Source: an uncultured Eubacteriales bacterium (GTDB lineage Bacteria > Bacillota > Clostridia > Oscillospirales > Acutalibacteraceae). From it: a stretch of 64,000 bases of DNA. Shown here in pieces: positions 33,756 through 41,909 of the stretch. How positions within the stretch are numbered: the stretch's first letter is position 1; the number at the start of each line of letters is the position of its first letter. The stretch lies in assembly GCA_934466515.1 (NCBI GenBank), contig CAKSLH010000001.1:1-64000 (forward strand), written 5' to 3'. A program made the translations under genes and the position numbers. Under the pieces are notes generated by a model. The model made no database searches, was not told the origin of the DNA, and saw only the letters and a list, made by a program, of their open reading frames with translations.

Positions 33756-33940
33756 AAAAAAAGACTGCCTTTAAAAGACAGTCTTTTTTTTAACGAGGTT
33801 ACTATTTCAGCAACCTCAAAACATGAATAAGTGCTTGGTAGGCGTGCCATTCCCCTACATCTACTCGGGTTTCCCCTGTCATGCCATCGGCGCGTGGTCG
33901 ACACGAAATTTACCACCTCAAGCACCCTCTTGTTCTTTTC
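33756..33940 (-). ncRNA. Candidate structured RNA with terminator, upstream of the scaffold promoter
   Basis: On the minus strand the segment begins with GTGCTTG, which pairs with CAAGCAC about 90 bases later (inner GGTGG/CTACC also pair). It encloses small hairpins including GGG-GAAA-CCC (a GNRA loop) and CGTG..CACG. A 9-bp hairpin with one mismatch (GAGGTTGCT/AGTAACCTC) and an intrinsic terminator (GACTG/CAGTC, 33756-33792, eight T) follow. GC content is higher than in its surroundings. No convincing protein is encoded. I do not recognise the RNA class. It may be a phage regulatory RNA, a riboswitch-like attenuator or a packaging-related RNA. Confidence 0.55.
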
Positions 33941-33965
33941 ACAAAGTTTTTGGCTTTATCATTTT

Positions 33966-34211
33966 TTATTGAAGATATTTCTTTGTAAACTCCGTTTGCT
34001 CAAAAGTTAAAACATCGTTTTTAATAAATATTTTTAAAACGATAGGTGCAGGCGTTTCGTCCAAAAGGCCCTTTTCGCCTTTAGAAGCGTCAAAATATTG
34101 TAACCAAATATCATTTTTGCTCCAGCTTTGAGACATTTTTTTGACTTTTTCAAAATCAAGATTATTGTCTGAGCAATATTTGCGGATTTCATTTTCATAT
34201 TTAGAAAACAT
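33966..34211 (-). CDS. Small protein of the minor-capsid cargo block
   Basis: 81 residues from ATG 34211, or 93 from TTG 34247. Helical start (MFSKYENEIRKYCSDNNLDFEKVKKM) with a SWSKNDIWLQYFD core. No family is recognised. It follows the 69-residue gene and lies before the structured RNA, and may belong with the GNAT-like extension upstream. Confidence 0.5.
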   Translation of the reverse strand: MFSKYENEIRKYCSDNNLDFEKVKKMSQSWSKNDIWLQYFDASKGEKGLLDETPAPIVLKIFIKNDVLTFEQTEFTKKYLQ

Positions 34212-34278
34212 TTTGCTCACATAGGACACCACTTTCAAAAGCTTCAATTAAATTTTTGCATTTTAAAAATCACTTCTA

Positions 34279-34488
34279 TTACGGAACAATAAATGAATTT
34301 AGCTCACGAATTGTCATATCAAGCGGTTCTATTCCTTTTTCTTTGCAATATTTACTGATAGCAGGATAATTGTAATGAGGTTCGTTCTCAACATCGGAGT
34401 TTAATGCAACATATCCGCCTGCTTTTTCAGCGATATCGTCAAGTTCGGCAAGTTTTTTTATAAATGTTATACGCTCTTTTTCTGACAT
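34279..34488 (-). CDS. Small acidic protein next to the GNAT-like capsid extension
   Basis: 69 residues. Two helical parts around YNYPAISKYCKEKGIEPLDMTIRELNSFI. It starts two bases after the stop of the minor capsid/GNAT gene, so it is coupled to it. From memory, short proteins with this closing pattern occur next to GNAT-like proteins of the same kind. The role is unknown. Confidence 0.5.
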   Translation of the reverse strand: MSEKERITFIKKLAELDDIAEKAGGYVALNSDVENEPHYNYPAISKYCKEKGIEPLDMTIRELNSFIVP

Positions 34489-34490
34489 TG

Positions 34491-36221
34491 CTATTTTCCC
34501 TCCAAAGTATAAGTTTGTAATATTTCAATCGCATTATCTTCATCGATAAACATTCTGTAAGGGTGAACCCCTCCTATGTGAGTCGCTTTAAGTGTTTGAC
34601 GATAATAATTGACTAAATCGATATTTTTGGCATCCATAAACACAAAACCACCATAACCGCGCTGTACCGATTTTTGAATAGCTATTGCAAATAAATGTCC
34701 GCCAACACCTTCAAACATTTTATTTTTTCCAATGTTGTTTGGTGCGCTTTCAACAAGTCTAATATAAACCGCATTGTCCTTTTTAAAATCATTTAGTGCT
34801 ATTAGACCTTGAACGGTATCATCGCCTTTTAGCGTTAATTTATAAATTTCGGAATTTTTTAAATCTTTGTCAGACCAATTAAAATTCCAACCGTCAGTCT
34901 TTAAGTCGGTTTCGTCCGCTAGGGAATACTCAGTATCCACTATTTTCCCACTGCTTCTTTCTACCAAACAGGGAGTAAACTTATCTATTTCAACTGAAAT
35001 TCCCATCCTCTCACCCTCTGTGTTTATTATACCATTTTTCACAGAATTGTCAACCGAAGATATCCTTTTGTATCCATCAACATTAGTTCTGCCGTATTTA
35101 GGCTCAAATCCGTTATCTCGGCAGAATTTTGCGTAATCCTTAAGCGCGGTGTTCAAATCTCTTTGAGTTCGCTTTGCGTCAAGCTCATTACCTACGGCCG
35201 AAAAAGCCATTCTTCTGTCTTTAAGCTTTCGGATATTGCGCTCACGCTTTCTCATTTCCTGCGTAAGGCTGTATTTTTTCAGACTGTTATTCTTAAGTGC
35301 TTCGAGTTCTGAATCGCTGTGCGCCGGCTCTGAGGCTCCTATCACAATGGGAAATTCAAAATGCTTGCAGTTCCATTGACCGATAGGTCTGTCAAAGCCG
35401 GCATAATCATTGCCGTTTACATCCTCACAATCTTCCCCGTTCTGCATTTTGCTGAATTCTTCATTAGAAAACTGTCTGCCCTGAACATTAACATGGTCCG
35501 GAGCAGAAAGTGCGTGTGCAGAAAGTTCCACGCCGTCAGACCCGTAACTTTCGCCGTTATACAAAAGCATTTTCTGACTGAGTTCTCGAACACCGTCAAG
35601 AATATTCATCCTTGCCGCCGAATCAACTCGCCTTGAAACGCCGCTTTCAAAATCAACTGTTCTGAGACCGCTGTCAGCTAAATCTCTGACAGTACTTCGT
35701 ATAGCGGTATTATAATCAACCGAGCCGGACAAAACTTGATATATAGCCTTATCTACTGCCTGCGTGTAAACACGTCTTAAGGTTAAAGGTTTTCTTCCCG
35801 CAAATTTAAAGGCATAGGTATCGGAAAGGTTTTCATATTTTTCAAGCGTAGTTTCTTTTATCGCTCTTACTAAATTTTTGAGATATTCGTCATTTGCCGT
35901 ACTTTTAGGGGCAAGCCCCCTAAAAGTATAATATTGCTCAGCAAAGGCATCGTTTTCGTGCGCCGCCTTATCAAAAATTATATTGATTTCCTTTTTATTC
36001 AGTTCGGTATATTTCCCGATTATTTTGTAAATTGTCTTTAAGTCTGCTCCTGCAAAGGCAAGTGAATTTGCAAGTTTATGTATTTCGGTAGGCCTTAAAT
36101 CTCCTATGTTTTTAAGCCTTTTACAGATAACCTCAATTACCTCTGCGTTTTGTTTAATAAGATTATCCGCAACCTTATCCGGAAGAGCCTCAATCCAATT
36201 CTCGTTTAAAAGGTTGTTCAT
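34491..36221 (-). CDS. Phage minor capsid protein with C-terminal GNAT-like domain
   Basis: 576 residues. Residues ~1-390 match phage minor capsid protein 2: long helices, then RRVDSAARMNILDGVRELSQKM, GVELSAHALSAPDHVNVQGRQFS and GQWNCKHFEFPIVIG. Residues ~405-576 are a separate module beginning GISVEIDKFTPCLVE, with GLIALN, VRLVESAPNN, a glycine-rich acetyl-CoA-loop-like VGGHLFAIAIQKSVQRGYGG and IGGVHPYRMFI. This looks like a GNAT acetyltransferase that normally stands alone. The fusion places a possible enzyme inside the virion. It overlaps the portal gene by 32 bases. Confidence 0.75.
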   Translation of the reverse strand: MNNLLNENWIEALPDKVADNLIKQNAEVIEVICKRLKNIGDLRPTEIHKLANSLAFAGADLKTIYKIIGKYTELNKKEINIIFDKAAHENDAFAEQYYTFRGLAPKSTANDEYLKNLVRAIKETTLEKYENLSDTYAFKFAGRKPLTLRRVYTQAVDKAIYQVLSGSVDYNTAIRSTVRDLADSGLRTVDFESGVSRRVDSAARMNILDGVRELSQKMLLYNGESYGSDGVELSAHALSAPDHVNVQGRQFSNEEFSKMQNGEDCEDVNGNDYAGFDRPIGQWNCKHFEFPIVIGASEPAHSDSELEALKNNSLKKYSLTQEMRKRERNIRKLKDRRMAFSAVGNELDAKRTQRDLNTALKDYAKFCRDNGFEPKYGRTNVDGYKRISSVDNSVKNGIINTEGERMGISVEIDKFTPCLVERSSGKIVDTEYSLADETDLKTDGWNFNWSDKDLKNSEIYKLTLKGDDTVQGLIALNDFKKDNAVYIRLVESAPNNIGKNKMFEGVGGHLFAIAIQKSVQRGYGGFVFMDAKNIDLVNYYRQTLKATHIGGVHPYRMFIDEDNAIEILQTYTLEGK

Positions 36222-37545
36222 CGGTCATATCATCCTCTGCGTATGCTCTGAGCTCCTGCATATATTTTTGCGCTTCCTGTTCGTCGATACCTTTAACCCA
36301 TGAAACAAGATCCTCATCCTTAAGACAACCGGCAGCGTGTGCCTGCAAAAGCTGATTGAATTTCTCTGTGGTCTGTTCGATATAATCGTAGCTCCAATCA
36401 TGAGAAACTTTGAAATCTCCGTAAGGAACCGTACCGTTAAGCGTCATAATAATGCTTATAGCATTAAAAAGCATTTTATTTCCGTGAGCGATTGAAGACC
36501 GAAAGCGCTTAACGAAAGAAAATGTTTTCTTCAGACTGTTGTGCATTTCCGTAGCAGTGGCAAAAGCCGTCTCTGGAGCCGTAAAAACACCCCTTGAAAA
36601 ACCGCAGCACATTTCAAGCACCGAAAGATTTAAATTTATACCGGCTTTCCATTCTTCTTCGTTTATTTCCGGTGAATATTCTTTAATATTGCTTTCTATA
36701 GTGCCGTTGAGATCCGGTTCTCCCATAATAAATGTTTTTCCGGCTAAAGAATATTCTTTTTTGCCCTGTGAGCTTCCGTCTTCTTTCTTGAATAATCTTC
36801 TGCCGATAAATATTACAGCCTCTTTACGGTTAAACTCCTCGTTATACTGTTCATATTTCTTTTTAACATTCTCAACCACTTTTTCATTGCCGAATGTTAT
36901 CGGAACACCGTTTGAAGAATTGTAATTATCTCGATTAAGCGTAGGGCAACGATAAAATCCGAAGAGCAATTGGTCGGATAAAATATATTCTTCGGTTTTA
37001 AATTCCTTCCACCGAGTGCGAAGAATATCCGTCTCGTTTCCGTTTTTAAAAGCGAATCTTTTTATCTCTACGATTTTACCGGAAACGCCTGAAATAATTC
37101 TTTGACTCTCAAAAAGTTTAAAACTGTCGCTTTCGGCTACATACCCGTCAAGCTGCATTATCACACCCTTAATATTTCTGCCGATTGCGTCTGTAATCAT
37201 GAAATTATCGTTTCCTATTAAGTTAACCCCAATATCCACTCCGTCTGAAAACGGCCTTATTATACATCCGCCTGTAGCCAGAGCAATTTCTGCGGCGGCC
37301 GTCTCCATATCTTCTTGGTAATAATCCTTGATTTTTCTTATAGCATTTGCGCGTTCGCTCTCGCCTTCGATAATGATGTCGCTGTCATCCACCGCTATAT
37401 TTGCAACTACAGCCGCGCCTATTGCCAAAGGATTAAACCCTTTATCGGCAAAGCTTAAGCTGCTATCTTCGGTATCAGATACTTTAAGCCCGAGCTTAAC
37501 GGCTATTTTTTTAATAATACCTTTTACAGATTCTTTAATATTCAT
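36190..37545 (-). CDS. Portal protein
   Basis: 451 residues of the SPP1-gp6-like portal class: helical N-terminus, ALATGGCIIRPF, a stem region with KKYEQYNEEFNRKEAVIFIGRRL, and a C-terminal QAHAAGCLKDEDLVSWV segment. It forms the dodecameric ring for DNA entry and contacts the terminase. It overlaps the terminase gene by 11 bases. Confidence 0.88.
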   Translation of the reverse strand: MNIKESVKGIIKKIAVKLGLKVSDTEDSSLSFADKGFNPLAIGAAVVANIAVDDSDIIIEGESERANAIRKIKDYYQEDMETAAAEIALATGGCIIRPFSDGVDIGVNLIGNDNFMITDAIGRNIKGVIMQLDGYVAESDSFKLFESQRIISGVSGKIVEIKRFAFKNGNETDILRTRWKEFKTEEYILSDQLLFGFYRCPTLNRDNYNSSNGVPITFGNEKVVENVKKKYEQYNEEFNRKEAVIFIGRRLFKKEDGSSQGKKEYSLAGKTFIMGEPDLNGTIESNIKEYSPEINEEEWKAGINLNLSVLEMCCGFSRGVFTAPETAFATATEMHNSLKKTFSFVKRFRSSIAHGNKMLFNAISIIMTLNGTVPYGDFKVSHDWSYDYIEQTTEKFNQLLQAHAAGCLKDEDLVSWVKGIDEQEAQKYMQELRAYAEDDMTDEQPFKRELD

Positions 37546-39154
37546 TTTCTTCTCCTTCGTTTAAGTTTTCATCCTCATATAGATCCTCGCGCCTGCTATC
37601 CTTAATAACGCGGTTAAGCGAATAAATCAAAGCCATAACGCAGTCCTCGCCGAGCTTAGGATATTCACTTGAAAAAGTTCCGTCTTTTAAAAGCTCAAAT
37701 TCGAGCTTAGTCATTTCGTCAGCTAAATGCGGGGTTCGTTCTCGGTCTACTACGATTTTATTGCACTGCCTTAGCCATTCCCAACAATAGTCGCGACCTT
37801 TGTTCATGCCCCAGCGTTTAACAGCGCCGACAACATCGAATCCCCAGTCATTCATTTCGGAAATATTGTCCGGTCTTGCGCTGTCTGCTATAATTTCAAC
37901 ATTTTTGTATTTTTTTATTTTATTGGCAAAAGTTGAGTTCTTGCAGCGCCTTGAATAAACCTCTTCGATAGGATAAAGAATATCCGTTTCAAAATCATAA
38001 AAACATTTTATAAAAGTCTGAGGATGTTCATATCCAAAATCAAGACCGTAATAAAAATAAGACATTCTTTTTATTTCATCATCGGTTATTTTCCTGAGCT
38101 CAAGATTTTCAAATATCGCTCCGCCTGTTCCGGTAACCTCGCCCAAATAGTTATTAGCGTAATATTTAGGTTTATGTTCTTTAAACCACTCCGCGCGCTG
38201 AAAGAATCTTTCTCCAAGCCATTCTTTAGGGACATTATAGTAATAACTATGAGAAATGTACGAAAGCCTGTCGCCCGCTTTTGAAGCTGTATACTCATTC
38301 ATAAAATTGTTGGCTGACTTCGGCGGATTGAAAACCTTAATATTTATCGCCGGCGCGTCAGCTCTGATGAAAGTATCATAAATATTATCCAGCTGCTCAA
38401 TACCTGCCATTTCGTCACATTCCTCGTTTATAAGGAGTTTTATATAACCGAACGAAAGATTATATGACTTTAAACTCAAAGGCTTGTCGGCACCGACGAA
38501 CAAAACGCATTGACCCGTCTTTTTATATTTTGCCATAAGCGGCGATGTAGTAAATTCCCAATCGTCAAGCTTATTGTGCCTCGTAATTGTTTTCATAAAT
38601 TGAGAATATACAGAGTTTCTTAAATCTGTTTTATACCTTCTTGTAACCACGCAGTGCGCCTGAGGGTCATTTCTAATCGTTTCCTCTGCAAGAGCGCTCC
38701 AAAAATTTGATTTTATAGAGCCGCGTCCGCCCTTTAAAATAATTTCCTGTATATCGCTCTTACCGTCAAAAATTTTATGCACGGTCCTGTAGGTTTCAAG
38801 GAAATCCACTGTAATATCCGTTATAGGAATTGTATAATCCAAATCGGATTCGTCTTTGACATTGCTTCTTTCAAGATAACTTTGAAGATTTTGAAACGCT
38901 CCGACATTTCCGCACATAGCAGCTTTTATCTGTCCTGCTATCATAAGCGCATTTACCGTCATTTCGTCTTTTTCGAGCTCTCCGGATATTTCCTTAACTT
39001 TTTCTTTGTCTTTTTTATTAAGCTCACTGCAGAGCATTTTTTCGACAATCTTAGCAGTATCGCGTTTTCTTCTCCGAACCTCTCCGCTTTTCTTCCCGCC
39101 CGCTCTCTGATCGTCCGCTGTTAATTTGTGAGTAAGATTTTTTTCATTTGCCAT
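37535..39154 (-). CDS. Terminase large subunit with TerS-like N-terminal extension
   Basis: 539 residues. Residues ~110-539 are the PBSX/Terminase_3 large subunit: Walker A ILKGGRGSIKS, Walker B LLINEECDE, coupling motif region and nuclease acidic residues (YGLDFGYEHP, ADSARPDNI). The first ~110 residues (EKNLTHKLTADDQRAGGKKSGEVRRRKRD... then a helical DEMTVNALMIAGQIKAAMCGNVGAFQNLQ) look like the separate small-terminase proteins of gut siphophages. No separate TerS gene is seen, so one polypeptide may do both jobs. GGGGTGG precedes the ATG. Confidence 0.85.
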   Translation of the reverse strand: MANEKNLTHKLTADDQRAGGKKSGEVRRRKRDTAKIVEKMLCSELNKKDKEKVKEISGELEKDEMTVNALMIAGQIKAAMCGNVGAFQNLQSYLERSNVKDESDLDYTIPITDITVDFLETYRTVHKIFDGKSDIQEIILKGGRGSIKSNFWSALAEETIRNDPQAHCVVTRRYKTDLRNSVYSQFMKTITRHNKLDDWEFTTSPLMAKYKKTGQCVLFVGADKPLSLKSYNLSFGYIKLLINEECDEMAGIEQLDNIYDTFIRADAPAINIKVFNPPKSANNFMNEYTASKAGDRLSYISHSYYYNVPKEWLGERFFQRAEWFKEHKPKYYANNYLGEVTGTGGAIFENLELRKITDDEIKRMSYFYYGLDFGYEHPQTFIKCFYDFETDILYPIEEVYSRRCKNSTFANKIKKYKNVEIIADSARPDNISEMNDWGFDVVGAVKRWGMNKGRDYCWEWLRQCNKIVVDRERTPHLADEMTKLEFELLKDGTFSSEYPKLGEDCVMALIYSLNRVIKDSRREDLYEDENLNEGEENEY

Positions 39155-39166
39155 TTCACCACCCCA

Positions 39167-39219
39167 TAAAAAAGGACTACTATGTAATTCAATAGTAGTC
39201 CCAAAAATATAAAAGTAAA
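39167..39219 (-). promoter_or_regulatory. Overlapping terminator and late promoter in front of the terminase gene
   Basis: On the minus strand TTTACT (39214-39219), a 16-base spacer and TACTAT (39192-39197) form a relative of the late promoters, sharing the TCCGCTATT.ACTTTTATAT block. The -10 lies within the 5' arm of a terminator (GGACTACTA/TAGTAGTCC, 39174-39201, then six T). Transcripts starting here would lack the 5' arm and escape termination, while read-through from upstream would stop. Confidence 0.65.
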
Positions 39220-39230
39220 TAGCGGAGCCG

Positions 39231-39488
39231 TTATTTCTTTTTTTGCATTAACGCTTTGTATTTTCCGTAAGTATAGTTAGTATTATGTTTTTTATTATAA
39301 AGTTCGAGTTCATAAATTGCGGTATGCAATCCCGAATTATCAAATTTCCTTTTAAAATACGGGCTGTTCGTCTGTTCTCTTGCTTTTTTGGACCTTGCCT
39401 TGCGCATGCAGGATTCACATTTAATATTCCGTTTCTTACCCACGCTGTAAATTACGCTTCCGCAAATTTCACAAAAATATTGATTCAT
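39231..39488 (-). CDS. Zinc-ribbon phage protein
   Basis: 85 residues. Two CxxC pairs (FCEICGS and KCESCMR) make a zinc ribbon at the N-terminus, and the rest is basic. Encoded as the last gene of the middle operon before the terminator. It may bind nucleic acid, and small zinc-ribbon or HNH-like proteins near terminase genes often assist packaging. No HNH residues are seen. Confidence 0.6.
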   Translation of the reverse strand: MNQYFCEICGSVIYSVGKKRNIKCESCMRKARSKKAREQTNSPYFKRKFDNSGLHTAIYELELYNKKHNTNYTYGKYKALMQKKK

Positions 39489-39541
39489 ACCCTCTCTTTC
39501 CCATTATTCAACCTTCCTTACAAATTAAGCTTTTTTGCGTA

Positions 39542-39979
39542 TTATATTATTTCTGCATAACACCACGATTGCGGGGGTCGAGTAACCTTTGCACCACGCT
39601 TCACACCGTAATGATAAAATTCTTTTATGCTTTTCGGTCTGTCATAAATCGCAAGACCAGAGATATGCCAACCGTAAACCTTGCCTTCGTGTCCTTTGGT
39701 ATATTTGAGCCATTCTGCAGCAGTAATGCAAGTATCGTCCATATTTATATCACGGCAATCATAAATTTCATCACATACAAACTCCCCTATGACCTTATCG
39801 CACCCTGCCCACAATTTATATCCGTATTTGGTGTTTGGCTTAAAATCTTTTGTACAGTAAATATAGCACTTAAACGGCACCTCACATTTCGGTCTTGTTT
39901 TTCTGACCTCTATCGTTTTCCTGCCGTCTGCTATCAGTTCGCATCATTTGGGTTTAATGCTTATAAGTACGCTTTTCAT
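39542..39979 (-). pseudogene. ASCH-like phage protein gene with an opal codon at position 12
   Basis: The frame reads MKSVLISIKPK, then TGA, then CELIADGRKTIEVRKTRPKC and on to residue 145 without another stop. Family members I recall have a Trp at this place (KPKWCELI), so a single TGG-to-TGA change explains it. Later motifs (KVIGEFVCDEI, YGWHISGLAIYD) are intact. ASCH domains bind RNA or modified nucleotides. A shorter product from a start near residue 34 is unlikely to fold. Suppression or TGA reading as Trp is possible but not supported elsewhere. Confidence 0.8.
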
Positions 39980-39982
39980 TTT

Positions 39983-40231
39983 TCACTCCCATTTATCTTT
40001 TATTTCGTATATTGCGGACACTTCTCCCGAAGCATATCTCGCAAATAGGTCGTTAAAAAGTTGAATGTATTTATGCTCTTTATCATTGTCTTTTTTAAAC
40101 CCATTCATTGCCTTTTCAAGATAATTTCTATCGTTATTTGTATAGTCGGCAAGCAATAACATTAAATCTTCAATATCGGTAGCGTTAAATTCTTCGACTT
40201 CTGGATTATTATCGAATTTCACAAGATACAT
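39983..40231 (-). CDS. Small phage protein of unknown function
   Basis: 82 residues from ATG 40231, with GGAGG upstream (MYLVKFDNNPEVEEFNATDIEDLMLLL...). The protein is acidic and helical at the C-terminus. It lies three bases from the ASCH-like gene. No domain is recognised. Confidence 0.6.
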   Translation of the reverse strand: MYLVKFDNNPEVEEFNATDIEDLMLLLADYTNNDRNYLEKAMNGFKKDNDKEHKYIQLFNDLFARYASGEVSAIYEIKDKWE

Positions 40232-40257
40232 TTCTTTTCCTCCAATGTTTTTATTCT

Positions 40258-40536
40258 TTACTGTGCTTTGTCGGTATTGTAAAATTGCTCGGTAATGTCT
40301 ATAAGCGGAGAGTTCCACTTCTTTTTATCTATGTATACAACCGCTATCCTACCGTTGTGTGCCGTTTTTTTGCGGTCAAATTTACCGTCTTTTATAAATT
40401 GTTCTACCATAGCAACACACGGCAAATGCACCCATTCGGAACGGTCGGTGAAATCTTCACATACCGAAAGCGTTTCAAGGTTAAATATTCCTAACTTTTT
40501 GCACCTTTCATAATACAAACAGTCCTCACAGGTCAT
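40258..40536 (-). CDS. Small cysteine-containing phage protein
   Basis: 92 residues. The N-terminus MTCEDCLYYERCKKLG...CEDF is a four-cysteine segment typical of small phage proteins. It overlaps the zinc-ribbon gene before it by four bases. Function unknown. Confidence 0.6.
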   Translation of the reverse strand: MTCEDCLYYERCKKLGIFNLETLSVCEDFTDRSEWVHLPCVAMVEQFIKDGKFDRKKTAHNGRIAVVYIDKKKWNSPLIDITEQFYNTDKAQ

Positions 40537-40802
40537 TCTGTATCACTCCAATCTAACGCATGTCCACAATTTGAGCAATATTTAGGATAATATAAATCCG
40601 TCCTTACCAAACAACCTTTTTCACAAACGGGGCACTTATAAGATCTGATACCACTTGGATAGACAATATCTAAAATGGGGCTTTTAGGTATCTGCTTTTC
40701 AAGTGCTTCGACCGCGCAATTTTCCGCTTGCTGAACATTATCCGCAAGACCATATTGTATTTTTCGTCTTTTAAAATAATCAATTGCTTCTGTGCAATTC
40801 AT
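40533..40802 (-). CDS. Zinc-ribbon phage protein
   Basis: 89 residues. A helical N-terminus (CTEAIDYFKRRK...AVEALEKQ) is followed by a C-terminal zinc ribbon with CPVC and YCSNCGHALDW. This is common in accessory regions of Clostridia phages. The start overlaps the preceding gene. Function unknown. Confidence 0.65.
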   Translation of the reverse strand: MNCTEAIDYFKRRKIQYGLADNVQQAENCAVEALEKQIPKSPILDIVYPSGIRSYKCPVCEKGCLVRTDLYYPKYCSNCGHALDWSDTE

Positions 40803-40933
40803 TCTGTGTCACTCCTTAACAATTCGGGGTTATCATAAATGTTGCCGATGATTTCGCAATACTTCTCCGTGAATACGTCTTGCCACGAAAAATTATATCT
40901 CGCATTCTTCCTCACCAGCCTTTTCTTTATCAT
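40799..40933 (-). CDS. 44-residue phage protein
   Basis: Begins MIKKRLVRKNARYNFSWQDV and ends DNPELLRSDTE. It overlaps the next gene by four bases, which supports translation. The ribosome site is poor. Function unknown. Confidence 0.45.
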   Translation of the reverse strand: MIKKRLVRKNARYNFSWQDVFTEKYCEIIGNIYDNPELLRSDTE

Positions 40934-40943
40934 TTTTATTTTG

Positions 40944-41909
40944 TTAGTGCTCAACACCGATATAATCCAACACCTCGGCAATGCCGAGTCCTCCGTCTGC
41001 CGTAGGTTTCATACAATAGGCATACTGTTTGGGGTGCGTTACTTTCATTTGCTGAAAGCGGTTAGGTGTTTTCTCGCATTGTACGCCGAACATACAAAAC
41101 ATACAGCCAGTGCGCGCTACACCGGTTGTGCACCATTTGTCATCAGCGTTGCGCTTAATTTCACCGTACACTTTTGCATATGGCAGATTATAAGTGCTTA
41201 TGTACTCAAGTACATCCTGCTCCGTCCAAAAACTCATAGGTTGCGAGGATGGCCTTTTTGCTGTAAAAGCATTGCAACCATTTAGCAACCATGACCTTCG
41301 TCTTGCTTCACTTTCGCACGCCATTGTTGCAATAAAAGGTTTCCTTTGGGTTTCTTTTTCATATTTTTTTGCGGGCGCTTTTTTCATAACATCGCAGCAT
41401 TTATGGCTTATCTTAAACGGTGCGTTCAATAAAAAATGCCATTTGGTTTTGTTGTAGGCTGAAATTCCTTTCGGAGATTTCCTCAAACCCATAAATTCCT
41501 TGTAGGCCAAACAATTCTCAACATTATTTTTTGTTTCCGCATTGCGAAACTCATAAACTCTCTTTGCAACCTCTTTGCTAACCAAAGGGTAACCATATGT
41601 TTCTATGGCTTTGCGAAAGTTCATTTTCGGGCGCAACCAAGTTACGCCGTCAATGCTTTTAACAAATTCTCTTATTTCGGGGTACTCAAGGCCGGTATCA
41701 ACAAACACGACCGGCATATCTGGATAAATGCGGCGTGCTAAATCGAGCAGCACCGTGCTATCCTTACCTCCGCTGAAAGAAACATAAACCTGCCCCTTGT
41801 TCTTTATGTTCCACTCAATAATACGAGTTTGCGTAACCTGTATTTTGCGGGATAGAGGCCACGCCTGCATCGCTTGCAAATCGGCAATAGTATATTTGTT
41901 TTCACTCAC
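40944..41909 (-). CDS. PAPS reductase/sulfotransferase-family PP-loop protein
   Basis: 321 residues. PP-loop SFSGGKDSTVLLDLA (~residue 45), then VDTGLEYPEI. Cysteines that may bind a cluster or metal are in HKCCDVMKK and TGCMFCMFG. This is the phage type of phosphoadenylyl-sulfate reductase-like protein, related in fold to DndC. It could thiolate a nucleobase or nucleotide, or form sulfur groups on DNA, but no other Dnd genes are present. It overlaps its upstream neighbour by four bases. Confidence 0.85.
   Translation of the reverse strand: MSENKYTIADLQAMQAWPLSRKIQVTQTRIIEWNIKNKGQVYVSFSGGKDSTVLLDLARRIYPDMPVVFVDTGLEYPEIREFVKSIDGVTWLRPKMNFRKAIETYGYPLVSKEVAKRVYEFRNAETKNNVENCLAYKEFMGLRKSPKGISAYNKTKWHFLLNAPFKISHKCCDVMKKAPAKKYEKETQRKPFIATMACESEARRRSWLLNGCNAFTAKRPSSQPMSFWTEQDVLEYISTYNLPYAKVYGEIKRNADDKWCTTGVARTGCMFCMFGVQCEKTPNRFQQMKVTHPKQYAYCMKPTADGGLGIAEVLDYIGVEH

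Noticed and set aside
33713..33925. 70-residue minus-strand open frame
   Set aside because: It covers a terminator and a hairpin-rich segment, has no ribosome site and no protein-like pattern, so an RNA is more likely.
39542..39979. TGA read as Trp across the phage (recoded genetic code)
   Set aside because: Only one in-frame TGA was found; other phage genes use TGG and several end properly in TGA.
40944..41909. Dnd/BREX-like defence cluster
   Set aside because: Only a PAPS-reductase-like gene is present. Neighbouring genes are small phage zinc-ribbon proteins, not defence partners.
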